A program made the translations under genes and the position numbers. From Facklamia languida CCUG 37842 (GTDB lineage Bacteria; Bacillota; Bacilli; Lactobacillales; Aerococcaceae): a stretch of 64,000 nucleotides of DNA. Positions 44,177-54,274 of the stretch are shown one piece after another. Each line of letters begins with the position of its first letter. Position 1 is the stretch's first letter. Under the pieces are notes generated by a model, which was not told where the DNA came from, did not search any database, and was given only the letters and a program-made list of their open reading frames with translations. The stretch covers positions 1,322,994 to 1,386,993 of the forward strand of contig NZ_JH601133.1 in NCBI RefSeq assembly GCF_000245795.1. The letters run 5' to 3'.

Positions 44177-46537
44177 ATGAACATGCAGAAGACTTTGCAG
44201 AAGTTAGAATACGATAAGGTCAAGAACCAACTGCGTCCACATTGTCGAACGAATATGGCAAAAGACTTGGTCGATCAGCTCCAGCCTTCAGCCTCCCTCA
44301 AGGAGATCGAGACCTGGCAGGATGAGGTGGAAGAAGCGTTGGCTATTCTCGACCAGAATAAATCCATCCCAATTCCTCATTTGAAGGGGCTGGGAATGGC
44401 TTTCAAGCGGTTGAAACTCCAAGCCTTTCTTAACGGCTATGAGCTCAGCCAGATTGGCAAGCTCCTGACCACTGTTGGTCAATTGCTCGATTTTTTCGAT
44501 CAGATGAAGGCCGAAGAGAAGAACTATCCAGCGCTTGACAAGTGGGTGGACCAGTGTGTGGCCTTACCTGATTTGGTCCATCAGATTGACCAAACCGTGA
44601 ATGAGGAGGGGTCCGTCCTCTCGTCTGCTTCCATTAAATTAGCTGGCATCCGGCGCAGTCAAAGTCAAACGGAGCAGGCGATCCGTAATGTCCTAAACCA
44701 ACTCCTCAGATCCAAAGCCTCCCAATTGTCGGATGCTTTAATCACCATTCGGAACGATCGCTTTGTCCTACCAGTCAAAGCAGAATTTCGTGGTCAATTT
44801 GGAGGGACTGTCCATGACCAATCTTCAACGGGCCAGACCCTCTATGTTGAACCTCAAGCAGTCGTGGCCTTAAATAATAAGTTGGCTGATTTAGCAGCCC
44901 AAGAGAAGGCGGAGATTGAGCGTATCCTAGAGGAGCTATCTATGGCCTTGGTTCCTTATGTTTCGGAGATTCGGCAGAATGAACGGATGATTGCTCAGTT
45001 AGATTTTATTCAAGCTAAGGCAGCTTATGCCAAAGCCAATCAAGCGACCAAGCCTAGCTTCTCTGAAGACCAACAGATTGCCTTATGGCAGGCACGTCAC
45101 CCCTTAATTGACCCCGATAAGATTGTGGCTAATGATATTTTAATTGGTGACTCTTACCAGCTCTTAGTGATTACAGGTCCTAATACTGGGGGAAAGACGA
45201 TCATCCTGAAGACTTTAGGTCTGGTTCAAGTCATGGGTCAATCCGGCTTATTTGTGCCCTGTGAAGCGGGATCACAATTGGGTGTCTTTGAAGGGATTTA
45301 TGCGGACATCGGTGATGAGCAGTCCATCGAGCAGAGCCTTTCAACCTTCTCAAGTCATATGACCAATATTGTGAAGATCATTGAAGCCAGTCATGAATCC
45401 TCCTTGGTCCTCTTTGATGAATTGGGGTCAGGGACAGATCCTCAAGAAGGAGCAGCCTTAGCCATGGCGATTCTGGATTACTTGCGTAAGGTTGGGGCGA
45501 CTGTCATGGCCACGACCCATTATCCTGAGTTGAAGGTCTATGCCCACGAAACACCCAAAACTGTGAATGCTTCGATGGAGTTTGATAGTGAGTCACTCTC
45601 ACCGACTTATCGCTTATTAATTGGGGTTCCCGGCCGATCGAACGCCTTTGACATCTCCAAACGGCTGGGATTGAGAGAGGATATCCTAGCCGATGCCCGG
45701 CAAGGCATCTCTAAGGAAAGTCAGTCCCTGAATGAAATGGTCGCTAAATTAGAGCGTGAACGTCGTCAGTCTGAACTCAAGCACGCGAGTGCGGTTGAAT
45801 TCCTGAACCGGTCTGAACAGCTGCTCAAGGACCTTAGAACAGAGTACAACCGTTATTTGGATCAGAAGGAAGACTTGATGGAGAAGGCCAAGCGTCAAGC
45901 CAATGAGAAGGTCGCTGAGGCCCAAAAAGAAGCCGAGAAGCTCTTGCAAGAAATTCGGGACCTTCAGCTCGTCCAAGGGCAAAATCAAACCATCAAGGAA
46001 CATGTCTTGATTGATAAGAAGCAAGCCTTTGACCAGCTGAAAGAGGCCGAAAATCTCAAGAAGAATAAGGTGCTCAAGAAAGCTAAAAAAGCGCAAGGAT
46101 TTGCTGTGGGGGACCAAGTAGAGGTCTTATCTTACCAGCAGCGGGGTGTGGTCGTTGAACAGGTGGCTAAGAACGAATATCTCGTTCAAATGGGCATTCT
46201 CAAAATGAAATTCCCGGCCGAGGAGTTGAATGCCATTGCCCCCGTCCAATCAAGTAAACACCGAGTCAATGTCCAACGCCGAGCTGGCAGCAAGGTTTCA
46301 ACCAGCTTGGACTTAAGAGGTCAACGCTATGATGCTGCCATGCAAGGCCTGACCCAATACCTAGACCAAGCCCTCCTCTCAAACCACCCCATGGTCACCA
46401 TTATTCATGGGAAGGGGACAGGAGCTCTGCGTAAAGGGGTTCAAAAGAAGTTAGAAAGTCATCCCCAAGTCGACCATTATGAATTTTCAGCCCCCAATGC
46501 GGGTGGGGACGGTTCAACCGTTGTTTACTTTAAGTAA
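44177..46537 (+). CDS. mutS2: MutS2 ATPase/endonuclease
   Basis: 786-aa MutS2 protein. Core and lever domains (1-320) are followed by the ATPase with Walker A GPNTGGKT (about 334-341), Walker B LFDELGSGTDP (about 413) and the MutS signature. A long coiled coil (about 515-640) and a C-terminal Smr nuclease domain (LDLRGQRYD, about 712; HGKGTGALR, about 742) follow. MutS2 suppresses recombination or rescues collided ribosomes, depending on species. The ATG at 44177 follows AAGGAGGG; the frame's upstream start lies before it. Confidence 0.96.
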   Translation: MNMQKTLQKLEYDKVKNQLRPHCRTNMAKDLVDQLQPSASLKEIETWQDEVEEALAILDQNKSIPIPHLKGLGMAFKRLKLQAFLNGYELSQIGKLLTTVGQLLDFFDQMKAEEKNYPALDKWVDQCVALPDLVHQIDQTVNEEGSVLSSASIKLAGIRRSQSQTEQAIRNVLNQLLRSKASQLSDALITIRNDRFVLPVKAEFRGQFGGTVHDQSSTGQTLYVEPQAVVALNNKLADLAAQEKAEIERILEELSMALVPYVSEIRQNERMIAQLDFIQAKAAYAKANQATKPSFSEDQQIALWQARHPLIDPDKIVANDILIGDSYQLLVITGPNTGGKTIILKTLGLVQVMGQSGLFVPCEAGSQLGVFEGIYADIGDEQSIEQSLSTFSSHMTNIVKIIEASHESSLVLFDELGSGTDPQEGAALAMAILDYLRKVGATVMATTHYPELKVYAHETPKTVNASMEFDSESLSPTYRLLIGVPGRSNAFDISKRLGLREDILADARQGISKESQSLNEMVAKLERERRQSELKHASAVEFLNRSEQLLKDLRTEYNRYLDQKEDLMEKAKRQANEKVAEAQKEAEKLLQEIRDLQLVQGQNQTIKEHVLIDKKQAFDQLKEAENLKKNKVLKKAKKAQGFAVGDQVEVLSYQQRGVVVEQVAKNEYLVQMGILKMKFPAEELNAIAPVQSSKHRVNVQRRAGSKVSTSLDLRGQRYDAAMQGLTQYLDQALLSNHPMVTIIHGKGTGALRKGVQKKLESHPQVDHYEFSAPNAGGDGSTVVYFK

Positions 46538-46640
46538 GGAATGGAAGGATCCATTTACATTCTAATAAGCAGATAAATAGCATGGAATGGCTGTTTCTGA
46601 TAATATAACTAATGGAATTTAAGATAGAAGGAGGAAGTTT

Positions 46641-46952
46641 ATGACAAGAGAATTAACAGACCAACAATTTGAAGAGGCAACCAGCCAGGGTCTCAGCCTC
46701 GTGGACTTTTGGGCACCTTGGTGTGGACCCTGCCGGATGCAGTCACCGATTGTTGATGAGATATCAGATGAAATGGAAGGGCAAGTAGAGGTTTTCAAGA
46801 TGAATGTGGATGACCAACCAGAGACTGCCCAGGCCTTCGGGATTATGTCCATCCCGACTCTTATTATCAAGAAAGATGGCCAAGTGGTTGAGAAATTAGT
46901 CGGCTTCCATGATAAAGACCGTCTACAAGCCATCTTAAATAACCACCTCTAA
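46641..46952 (+). CDS. trxA: Thioredoxin
   Basis: Cytoplasmic dithiol reductant of 103 aa. The active site is WCGPC (about 29-33), with VDFWAPW before it and the cis-proline region SIPTLI (about 72-77). AGAAGGAGG precedes the ATG. The position after mutS2 matches Bacillus and Lactobacillales chromosomes. Confidence 0.97.
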   Translation: MTRELTDQQFEEATSQGLSLVDFWAPWCGPCRMQSPIVDEISDEMEGQVEVFKMNVDDQPETAQAFGIMSIPTLIIKKDGQVVEKLVGFHDKDRLQAILNNHL

Positions 46953-46969
46953 AGCGGCTGTCAAAGTTG

Positions 46970-46999
46970 AACCAGGTCCATGCATGACCTGGTTTCTTG
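46970..46999 (+). terminator. Terminator after trxA
   Basis: AACCAGGTC/GACCTGGTT 9-bp stem with a 7-base loop (46970-46994), then TTCTT. Confidence 0.75.
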
Positions 47000-47117
47000 C
47001 TAGGCAGGGAAAATCACAAGCTAAATCATGCTGACTAAGATAGGAAGTGGATCGAAAACCATCCTATTGGCCATTCATAAAGGCCTGTCACGAGCATGGA
47101 TCAGAAAGGAGTATATT

Positions 47118-48227
47118 ATGATAATTGGAATACCAAGAGAAATAAAGGAAAATGAAGACCGGGTTGGCCTTACACCAGCCAATGTCGAAGAACTTGTAAA
47201 TGCAGGGCATACCCTGATTGTGGAATCGCACGCTGGTGATGGGTCTGGCTTCATTGATGCGCAATATGAAAAAGCGGGAGCTGAGATCGTCAATGATCCT
47301 GCTGAGGTCTGGAAAGCGGAAATGGTGGTCAAGGTAAAGGAACCTCTGCCACAAGAATTCGATTATTTCCATGAAGATCTGATCCTCTTTACCTATTTGC
47401 ACTTGGCACCGGAGAATGACTTAACGGATGCCTTGCTTGAGAAAGGCGTAATCGGGGTTGCTTATGAGACCATGGAAGATTCTGGTACCTTACCTCTCTT
47501 AACCCCAATGTCTGAAGTAGCTGGACGGATGGCCGTTCAAGCGGCTGCTAACCTGCTAGAGAAGAATAATGGGGGGCCAGGGATCTTACTCGGTGGGGTA
47601 CCTGGTGTCCGCCGGGCCAATGTCACCGTTATCGGTGGTGGAGTGGTTGGCTTAAATAGTGCCAAGCTGGCCTATGGTTTGGGAGCAAACGTGACGATTC
47701 TAGACGTCAACCCTCAACGACTCGCCCAATTAGAAAATATTCTTGGTAATGGTGTCCAAACACTGATGTCGAACGAAGTTAATATTCGGCGAGCAGTGAT
47801 TGATTCGGATGTGGTCATCGGATCGGTTCTCATCGCAGGTCGTCGAGCACCAGTCCTGGTAACGGAAGATACCATTAAAGAAATGAACGAAGGGTCTGTC
47901 TTGATCGATATCGCGGTCGACCAGGGGGGTAACTTTGAAACTACCCACGCAACCAGCCACTCCAAGCCAACCTTTACTAAGCATGGGGTGATTCACTATG
48001 CTGTTGCCAATATTCCAGGGGCGGTCCCACGTACCTCTACTCTGGCTTTGACGAATGCTAGCTTCCACTACGCTAAAGAAATTGCGAACAAGGGCATCCT
48101 AGCAGCTGTTAAGGAGAACGCGACCATCGCAACCGGTATTAACACCTATAAGAACCACCTCACATCCAAGGCCGTTGCCGAATCCCAAGATAAAGAATAC
48201 ACACCACTTGAAAAGATCCTAAATTAA
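47118..48227 (+). CDS. ald: Alanine dehydrogenase
   Basis: NAD-dependent interconversion of alanine with pyruvate and ammonia, 369 aa. Starts [20 protein letters not shown], the family signature with Arg15 and Lys; HLAPE at about 95 and the Rossmann segment [20 protein letters not shown] (about 172-191) follow. AAAGGAG lies 9 bases before the ATG at 47118; the open upstream extension covers the trxA terminator region and is not coding. It feeds amino acids into pyruvate or makes alanine for peptidoglycan. Confidence 0.95.
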   Translation: MIIGIPREIKENEDRVGLTPANVEELVNAGHTLIVESHAGDGSGFIDAQYEKAGAEIVNDPAEVWKAEMVVKVKEPLPQEFDYFHEDLILFTYLHLAPENDLTDALLEKGVIGVAYETMEDSGTLPLLTPMSEVAGRMAVQAAANLLEKNNGGPGILLGGVPGVRRANVTVIGGGVVGLNSAKLAYGLGANVTILDVNPQRLAQLENILGNGVQTLMSNEVNIRRAVIDSDVVIGSVLIAGRRAPVLVTEDTIKEMNEGSVLIDIAVDQGGNFETTHATSHSKPTFTKHGVIHYAVANIPGAVPRTSTLALTNASFHYAKEIANKGILAAVKENATIATGINTYKNHLTSKAVAESQDKEYTPLEKILN

Positions 48228-48262
48228 CCCCATCCAGGTCCTACAAGATCAGTGATCCACTC

Positions 48263-48311
48263 AGTTGAATGGTAAAAAAATCAGACTTTCGACTGAGTGG
48301 ATCCATCTTGA
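48263..48311. other. Long-loop inverted repeat between ald and next gene
   Basis: GATCCACTCAGT and ACTGAGTGGATC form a 12-bp perfect stem around a loop of about 25-30 bases that includes an A-run. T-runs are lacking at the 3' side, so it is either an atypical terminator or a repeat element. Confidence 0.5.
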
Positions 48312-48377
48312 GGTCAATTTGTGAAAAGTTTATAATGAAAGTAAGGTTATTATATTTTTAAGTGAGGAGAATGATAA

Positions 48378-50156
48378 ATGAAAATTAAGGATGTGACCCC
48401 CGGTTTTAATGTAGGAGAAGATGACCAGAAAAGGTCCAACCGCCCACACGGCAAAGGCCCCTTTAAGGCTCGGTCACTTTACCTGATCTTGATCCTATTG
48501 GCGGCTATCTATTATTATATTTTATTACCTCCCCTTCACTATGCTTCGAGAGAATTTTGGTTCTTCCTCGGCTTGATCCTGGTGGGTGTCATCTTAATTG
48601 AATTAATCAATGACTCCAGCCGCCTGGTGAAAAACCTCATGTCAGGTCAGGTAAGAGCGATTGATTGGAAGCAATTACGTGTCGGTAAAAAATACCGCTT
48701 ATTGCTATCCCCAGTCATCGCTTTGGGACTGGTCTTTATCCTGACCCAAATTATTTTTTCTCCTTTATTTATGTCCCAACAATTCTCGAGTCTCCTACAA
48801 CCCACTAAGAAGGACATTCAAACAGATTTTCCAGAAGTGGATGTGAATCAGATCCCACTAGTAGACCGGGATACCGCTGAGCGGTTGGGGGATCGGCGGT
48901 TAGGGTCCTTAACAGATCTTGTCTCACAATTTGAGGTATCGCCTGAATATACTCAAATCAACATTAAGGCAGAACCCTATCGTGTGACCCCCTTAAAATA
49001 TGCCGGTTTCTTTAAATGGTTGAATAATTTCCGGGAGGGAATTCCCCATTATTTACAAGTGAATAATGTCACAGGGCAGGTGGATGTCATGACCCCTGAC
49101 AAACCGATTCGCTATTCTTATGCCGATCATTTTAACCGGTATATCATGCGGCACCTGCGCTTTAACTATCCATTTACCTTATTTGGTCGGCCGGCCTTTG
49201 AGATTGATGATGAAGGAACCCCCTATTATATCGCAACTACCTTTGGCCGGAATTTCTTCCTGAAAGAACCGGAGCCAACGGGTCTGATCTTGGTCAATGC
49301 GATGACGGGTGACCACAAGCATTATGGCTTAAAGGATATCCCGACCTGGGTAGACCGAGTCTATCCGGCAGATCTCGTCCTTCACCAATTAAGCTTAAAT
49401 GGTAATTACCGTTTTGGTTTCTGGAATTCGCTCTTTGCTAAAGAGGGGGTTACGCGTCCTTCTGAAGGTTATAACTACTTGCCGATGAAAGATGACTTAT
49501 ACCTCTACACAGGAATTACCTCTGTCTCGAGTGATGATTCAAATATCGGCTTTGTCTTAGTGAATCTAAGAACAAAGGAAGCGACCATGTATCCACAATC
49601 AGCAGCTGAAGAATTCTCTGCCATGGAATCAGCTGAAGGTTCTGTTCAGGAGAAGGGCTATGTGGCTACTTTCCCACTCTTGATTAACCTCCAAGGTAAG
49701 CCCATGTATATTCTGACCTTAAAGGATTCCTCGGGTCTGATTAAGAGCTATGCCTTAGTAGATGTCGAGAATTATCAGAATGTTTATGTGGCTCCTAGTG
49801 TGAGCCAATTGATGGCTAACTATGCCAGTGACCACCCGCTAGAAGTGATGCCAATCGACCAATCCACACTCAAAGAGGTGACGGGTGAGGTCGAATCGAT
49901 CCAAGCAGTTGTTCGACAAGGGGAGACCATTTACTACTTCATGGTGGACGGTCAGGTCTACCAAGCCCCTGCTTCTCTGAATGATTTCCTACCCTTCCTA
50001 GAAGAAGGACAAGTGATTCAATTCAAACAGGATGATCAAGGAAACATTCATGCAGTGGATTTGACGGAAACCTTTGGTGACCAAGCACAGACCAACCAAG
50101 ACCAAGCGATACTGGAAGAAGTAGAAGACCCCCTAGTCGATCAATTGGCAGAGTAA
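48378..50156 (+). CDS. Large membrane protein of unknown function
   Basis: 592 aa, not recognised. The N-terminus (1-30) is basic and cytoplasmic. Three hydrophobic segments lie at about 33-53, 60-80 and 112-135. A region of about 420 residues then follows, probably outside the membrane, with internal patterns QVNNVTGQVDVMTPD, LILVNAMTGDHKHYGL and LVNLRTKEATMYPQS that look like repeated beta strands. The C-terminus is acidic. GAGGAG precedes the ATG. It lies 50 bases before a NatAB-like ABC transporter, perhaps co-expressed. It may sense or process something at the cell surface; I will not name a function. Confidence 0.85.
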   Translation: MKIKDVTPGFNVGEDDQKRSNRPHGKGPFKARSLYLILILLAAIYYYILLPPLHYASREFWFFLGLILVGVILIELINDSSRLVKNLMSGQVRAIDWKQLRVGKKYRLLLSPVIALGLVFILTQIIFSPLFMSQQFSSLLQPTKKDIQTDFPEVDVNQIPLVDRDTAERLGDRRLGSLTDLVSQFEVSPEYTQINIKAEPYRVTPLKYAGFFKWLNNFREGIPHYLQVNNVTGQVDVMTPDKPIRYSYADHFNRYIMRHLRFNYPFTLFGRPAFEIDDEGTPYYIATTFGRNFFLKEPEPTGLILVNAMTGDHKHYGLKDIPTWVDRVYPADLVLHQLSLNGNYRFGFWNSLFAKEGVTRPSEGYNYLPMKDDLYLYTGITSVSSDDSNIGFVLVNLRTKEATMYPQSAAEEFSAMESAEGSVQEKGYVATFPLLINLQGKPMYILTLKDSSGLIKSYALVDVENYQNVYVAPSVSQLMANYASDHPLEVMPIDQSTLKEVTGEVESIQAVVRQGETIYYFMVDGQVYQAPASLNDFLPFLEEGQVIQFKQDDQGNIHAVDLTETFGDQAQTNQDQAILEEVEDPLVDQLAE

Positions 50157-50207
50157 AGTATCCCGTGATCTAGACGACCAGCAGACAAGACAAGAGAGGA
50201 GTTTAGT

Positions 50208-51116
50208 ATGTTAGAAGTACAGCACTTAGCCAAGTCTTTTGGCGAGGTTCAAGCCGTAAAGGATGTCTCCTTTACGGTGGAACCCGGGACCATCATGGGT
50301 TTTATCGGGCCCAATGGTTCAGGTAAGACGACCGTCTTTCGGATGATTCTTGATTTTCTAACACCGGACCAAGGAGGGAAGGTGCTTTGGAATAACCAAG
50401 AAGTAGGTAGTAAGATCCATGATATTGTAGGCTACCTACCAGAAGAACGCGGCCTTTATGAGAAGATGTCCATCGAAGATCAAATCGTCTATTTTGCGAG
50501 TTTGAGAGGGATGGACCGCAAGGAAATTCTGGATGAGATTGATATCTGGATGGAAAAGTTTGCGGTTAAAGGAAACCGAAAAGATAAAATTAACACCTTG
50601 TCTAAAGGGAACCAACAAAAAGTTCAGTTGATTTCGACTTTGATCCACCGGCCTAAATTAGTGATTCTAGATGAGCCCTTCTCAGGGTTGGACCCTGTCA
50701 ATGCGGACCTCTTGAAAGAAGGAATCTTTGAATTAAAGAACCAAGGTTCAAGTATTATCTTTTCGAGTCATAATATGAATAACGTGTCCGATATTTGCGA
50801 CAAATTGGCCATGGTCGTCAATGGTGAAGAAGTCCTCTACGGGACCTTGCAAGAAGTGCGCGAAAGCTTTGGCCGGGTTAAGATCTATCTGGAGACCGAC
50901 CAATGGACGGAAGAAGAATTATCTGGTTTAGAAGGGGTTCGTGAAGTTGAAAAAACTCAGCCCAACCGCTATACGCTGGTCTTAACCGATCCTTCTTATG
51001 GTCCAGCCCTCTTTAAAACGATCACCAAGGGTAATTATATTGAGATGTTTAGTCAGCAACCACCGACGTTGGATGAGATTTTCAAAATGAAAGCAGGTGA
51101 CCTGATTCATGGCTAA
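50208..51116 (+). CDS. ABC transporter ATPase, NatA/YhaQ type
   Basis: ATPase of an export-type ABC system, 302 aa. Walker A GPNGSGKT is at about 32-39, signature LSKGNQQKVQL at about 131, Walker B with DEPFSGLDPVN at about 155. The C-terminal region after 215 is of the NatA DUF4162 type. It overlaps the permease gene by 8 bases. Related pairs export sodium, or contribute to stress resistance; the substrate is unknown. Confidence 0.93.
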   Translation: MLEVQHLAKSFGEVQAVKDVSFTVEPGTIMGFIGPNGSGKTTVFRMILDFLTPDQGGKVLWNNQEVGSKIHDIVGYLPEERGLYEKMSIEDQIVYFASLRGMDRKEILDEIDIWMEKFAVKGNRKDKINTLSKGNQQKVQLISTLIHRPKLVILDEPFSGLDPVNADLLKEGIFELKNQGSSIIFSSHNMNNVSDICDKLAMVVNGEEVLYGTLQEVRESFGRVKIYLETDQWTEEELSGLEGVREVEKTQPNRYTLVLTDPSYGPALFKTITKGNYIEMFSQQPPTLDEIFKMKAGDLIHG

Positions 51117-52446
51117 GATGTGGTTAGTAGCGAAAGAAGTTTATCGCAAGAATGTGAAGTCTTGGGCCTTCTTCTGGATGATTTTTGGTCCAATTTTGAT
51201 GATGGCAGTGATCGCAGCAATTGCTTTCTTCGTTGTGCGTGATCAATCGACCTCTTCCGTGGGAAATGTTGGGGTCGTCACAGAAGATGCGCGGGTTCAG
51301 CAGGTCATTGAAGACCTAGAGGATGATAATACTTATCATTTTGATTTAAACGAAGACCAAGCAGAAGCCCAGCTGGCGGATGGGACCCTCGATGGTTACC
51401 TCCTGGCAGGTGTGGAGGAGGACACGGTCCAGGCTAAGTTCTACCGGAAGAATGCCGGTAAGGATATTTCGGTTAGAGGGATGGCCCAGGCGCTTTCGGA
51501 AGTTCAGATGGCGATAAAGGTCGAAAATCTGGATATTGATCAAACAGCTGTGCAAGACCTATTGAATGCAGCTGTTCATGTTGAAACGATTAAGGTCAAG
51601 ACAGACCAAGAAGGACAAACAACTGAGGTTTCAGCCGATGACCCGCTTAATTTTATTAAGACAGGCGTTGCCTATGTGGTCTGCTTTGTGATTTTCATAT
51701 TTATTATGAATTATATTTCGATCGTTTCACAAGAAATTGCGGCAGAGAAAGGATCGCGGATCATGGAGATTATCCTTTCCTCAATTACACCAAGTGCCCA
51801 CTTCTTAGGTAAGTTATTAGGGGTTGGCCTGGTTATTCTGACACAATTAGTTATCTATCTGGTTCTTGGCCTGATTATCGCTTACTTAGCTCTCCTTTAT
51901 TTCAGAGGGCAGTTATTTGGCGGCAGCGACCAACTGGCAAGCCTCGAAGCGGGGCTGGGAATGCAGTTAACTTGGGAAAACTTACGTCCCTTCTTTACAC
52001 AAATTAAACCAGTTCTGTTATACGGTTTACTCTATGCTGTCTTGGGAATTTCTATCTATTCCATTCTTGCGGCCTTCCTGGGGTCTTTAGTCTCCAAGGT
52101 AGAAGATGTCAATAAGATGGTGACACCGATTACCTTGATCGGGGTAGCTGGCTTTTATCTAGCCATGTATGCCTTGAATGCACCTAATTCGCCTGTGGTC
52201 AAAATTGGTTCCTTCATTCCTTTCTTCACCCCCTTTGTTATGCCTTTCCGGTTGGCCAATGACTCCGTTATGTCCAATGAGATCTGGCTGTCGGTTGCGA
52301 TTGTCCTGGTCTTCTTAGTGCTCAGCATCTGGTTGTCTGTGGCCTTCTACAAGTCAAATGTTCTGGTCTATAGTGAGAAGGGATTGATTGGGACCTTCAA
52401 GCAATCCATTTCTATCTGGCGTAATGAACGTCAAGCGAATCGCTAA
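51109..52446 (+). CDS. ABC transporter permease, NatB/YhaP type
   Basis: 445-aa ABC2-type membrane subunit. One N-terminal helix (about 18-44) is followed by an extracytoplasmic domain of about 140 residues, then five helices (about 185-425). It begins within the ATPase gene, so subunits are translated together. It forms an exporter with the protein encoded at 50208. Confidence 0.92.
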   Translation: MAKMWLVAKEVYRKNVKSWAFFWMIFGPILMMAVIAAIAFFVVRDQSTSSVGNVGVVTEDARVQQVIEDLEDDNTYHFDLNEDQAEAQLADGTLDGYLLAGVEEDTVQAKFYRKNAGKDISVRGMAQALSEVQMAIKVENLDIDQTAVQDLLNAAVHVETIKVKTDQEGQTTEVSADDPLNFIKTGVAYVVCFVIFIFIMNYISIVSQEIAAEKGSRIMEIILSSITPSAHFLGKLLGVGLVILTQLVIYLVLGLIIAYLALLYFRGQLFGGSDQLASLEAGLGMQLTWENLRPFFTQIKPVLLYGLLYAVLGISIYSILAAFLGSLVSKVEDVNKMVTPITLIGVAGFYLAMYALNAPNSPVVKIGSFIPFFTPFVMPFRLANDSVMSNEIWLSVAIVLVFLVLSIWLSVAFYKSNVLVYSEKGLIGTFKQSISIWRNERQANR

Positions 52447-52555
52447 CCGATCGATTCATTAGGTCTTGTATTCAACAAGCCTGAAAGGGAAATGGACGAG
52501 ACCACTCGCGACTCTTTAAGAAGACAAAGAGTGTCTTAAAATTACTATCAAAACC

Positions 52556-52690
52556 AACACACCGAATATGAAATCACTGGAGAAGCCCTGATCAAACGAG
52601 GGTTGTTGAGAGAAATCCGCCGAGGATCGAGCAATTCGACCAATCGTCAGGTGGTATTCCGCCTCCCAGTGATGACTTATTCGGTGTTTT
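52556..52690. repeat. 135-bp inverted-repeat element, copy B
   Basis: The ends 52556-52580 and 52666-52690 are inverted copies, 21 of 25 identical (core CACCGAAT....ATCACTGG). The right end runs into GTTTTGTTG. It lies after the ABC permease gene, which has no other terminator. The remaining bases between 52447 and 52848 show no gene. Related to 22818 and 37410. Confidence 0.62.
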
Positions 52691-52848
52691 GTTGTCTCTT
52701 GACCAGGATTTGTGAAGGAGTTTAAGGATAAAAAGACTGTAATCGCTTTGTATTGATCGAGACAGGGCCCAACCAAGATCAAAAAACGTCAGCTAAGGGT
52801 AGGAAAATATGCTAAAATAAACAAGAGACTGGTTTGAGGAGGAGACAA

Positions 52849-53697
52849 ATGCGTGAGTTACCGATTGGCTATATTGATTCAGGGGTAGGGGGACTGACTG
52901 TTGTCAAAGAAAGTCTTAAACAACTGCCTAATGAATCGATTCTATTTCTAGGCGATAATGCCAGATGTCCCTATGGTCCCCGTTCGCTGGACCAAGTACG
53001 AGCTTATATCTGGCAATTGACTAATTTTCTGAGAGAACAAGGCATCAAAATGTTAGTTGTGGCTTGCAATACCGGTACAGCGGCTGCAGTGGATGAATTG
53101 AAGCAAGTCTTGAAGATTCCTGTTGTCGGTGTCATCGCTTCTGGAAGCCGGGCAGCTATTAAACAAACGAGGAATAACCATATCGGAGTGATCGGGACCC
53201 AAGGGACCATTCAAAGTCAGCTCTACCGTCGGACCATCTTAGAAAAGAGTGATCGGGTGACAGTTGACAGTCTAGCATGTCCTAGTTTTGTGGATTTGGT
53301 TGAATCCGGAGTCCCCCATGATGTCGAACTTTCACACCACATTGACCAAGTACTTGCTCCTTTAGTTGATCAAGGAATTGATACCCTGGTGCTAGGATGT
53401 ACCCATTATCCTCACCTCCAAGCAGAGATTCAAAAGGCCGTCGGATTGGGTGTTACCCTCATCGATTCGGGTGTCGAGACGGTTAATGAAGTCAGTATGC
53501 TCTTGGATTATTTCAATTTAAGTCGTTCAGCGGATGAAGCGCGGGCGAATCCACCCTACCAGATTTACTATACGACGGGTTCGGTAGACTCCTTTAAGGA
53601 GATGGCAGGTAAGTGGCTACAAGACCCCCTATTGGATGTCCGGGGGTGCCAGATAAGAGGAGAAATGATTAATGAAATTACTAATAGCAAGCCATAA
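52849..53697 (+). CDS. murI: Glutamate racemase
   Basis: Makes D-glutamate for peptidoglycan, 282 aa. IDSGVGGLTV (about 8-17) and the two catalytic cysteines in VACNTGTA (about Cys73) and LGCTHYP (about Cys184) are present. The ATG at 52849 follows GAGGAG; the earlier in-frame codon at 52834 lies before that site. It overlaps rdgB by 26 bases. The order murI-rdgB-phosphodiesterase is the racE-ysnA-ysnB order of Bacillus. Confidence 0.96.
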   Translation: MRELPIGYIDSGVGGLTVVKESLKQLPNESILFLGDNARCPYGPRSLDQVRAYIWQLTNFLREQGIKMLVVACNTGTAAAVDELKQVLKIPVVGVIASGSRAAIKQTRNNHIGVIGTQGTIQSQLYRRTILEKSDRVTVDSLACPSFVDLVESGVPHDVELSHHIDQVLAPLVDQGIDTLVLGCTHYPHLQAEIQKAVGLGVTLIDSGVETVNEVSMLLDYFNLSRSADEARANPPYQIYYTTGSVDSFKEMAGKWLQDPLLDVRGCQIRGEMINEITNSKP

Positions 53698-54274
53698 TGC
53701 GGGGAAGGTTCAAGAGTTTCAGCAGTTGCTGGCTCCCTTGGGCCTAGAAGTATGTTCCTTACTGGACTACCCAGAGATTGAGGAAGTCGAAGAGACGGGT
53801 ACCACATTCGAGGAAAATGCGCGGCTTAAGGCTGAACAAATTGCGCGAGAAATGCACTGTTTAACCCTAGCGGATGATTCTGGCCTGTCTGTTCCCAGCT
53901 TAGATAATGCGCCAGGAGTCTACTCCGCTCGCTATGCGGGTCAGCCAAAGGATGATGGCAAGAATCGCCAGAAGCTACTCAAAAAAATGGAAGACTTTAC
54001 TGGCCCTGACCGAGCCGGTCATTTTACCACCTGTATCGTAGTGGCTTATCCTGGGGTCGAGTCGCTGGTTGTCCAAGGGCAGGTGACGGGCCGAATTACC
54101 CATGAAGAAAAAGGTCAAGCAGGATTTGGTTATGATTCAATCTTTTACTATGAGCCCTTAGGCTTAACTTTTGCTGAAATGGAACCTGCGGTTAAGAATC
54201 AAATCTCGCATCGAGCAGTGGCGGTGGCGAAGCTACAAGACCAACTCGGTGGCTGGTTGGAGGCGACATTTTAA
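53672..54274 (+). CDS. rdgB: XTP/dITP diphosphatase (RdgB/HAM1)
   Basis: House-cleaning nucleotide pyrophosphatase removing deaminated purine triphosphates, 200 aa. SHNAGKVQEF (about 7-16), ADDSGLSV (about 67-74) and GFGYDSIFY (about 149-157) are family motifs. It starts inside murI with AGAGGAG before the ATG and its stop overlaps the next start by one base, so the three genes are translationally coupled. Confidence 0.95.
   Translation: MKLLIASHNAGKVQEFQQLLAPLGLEVCSLLDYPEIEEVEETGTTFEENARLKAEQIAREMHCLTLADDSGLSVPSLDNAPGVYSARYAGQPKDDGKNRQKLLKKMEDFTGPDRAGHFTTCIVVAYPGVESLVVQGQVTGRITHEEKGQAGFGYDSIFYYEPLGLTFAEMEPAVKNQISHRAVAVAKLQDQLGGWLEATF

Noticed and set aside
47028-47117. Longer N-terminus for alanine dehydrogenase
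   Set aside because: Family proteins begin at [16 protein letters not shown] is directly before that ATG.
48240-48377. Standard terminator after ald
   Set aside because: The 12-bp stem has a loop of about 25-30 bases and no T-run, so I list it only as an inverted repeat.
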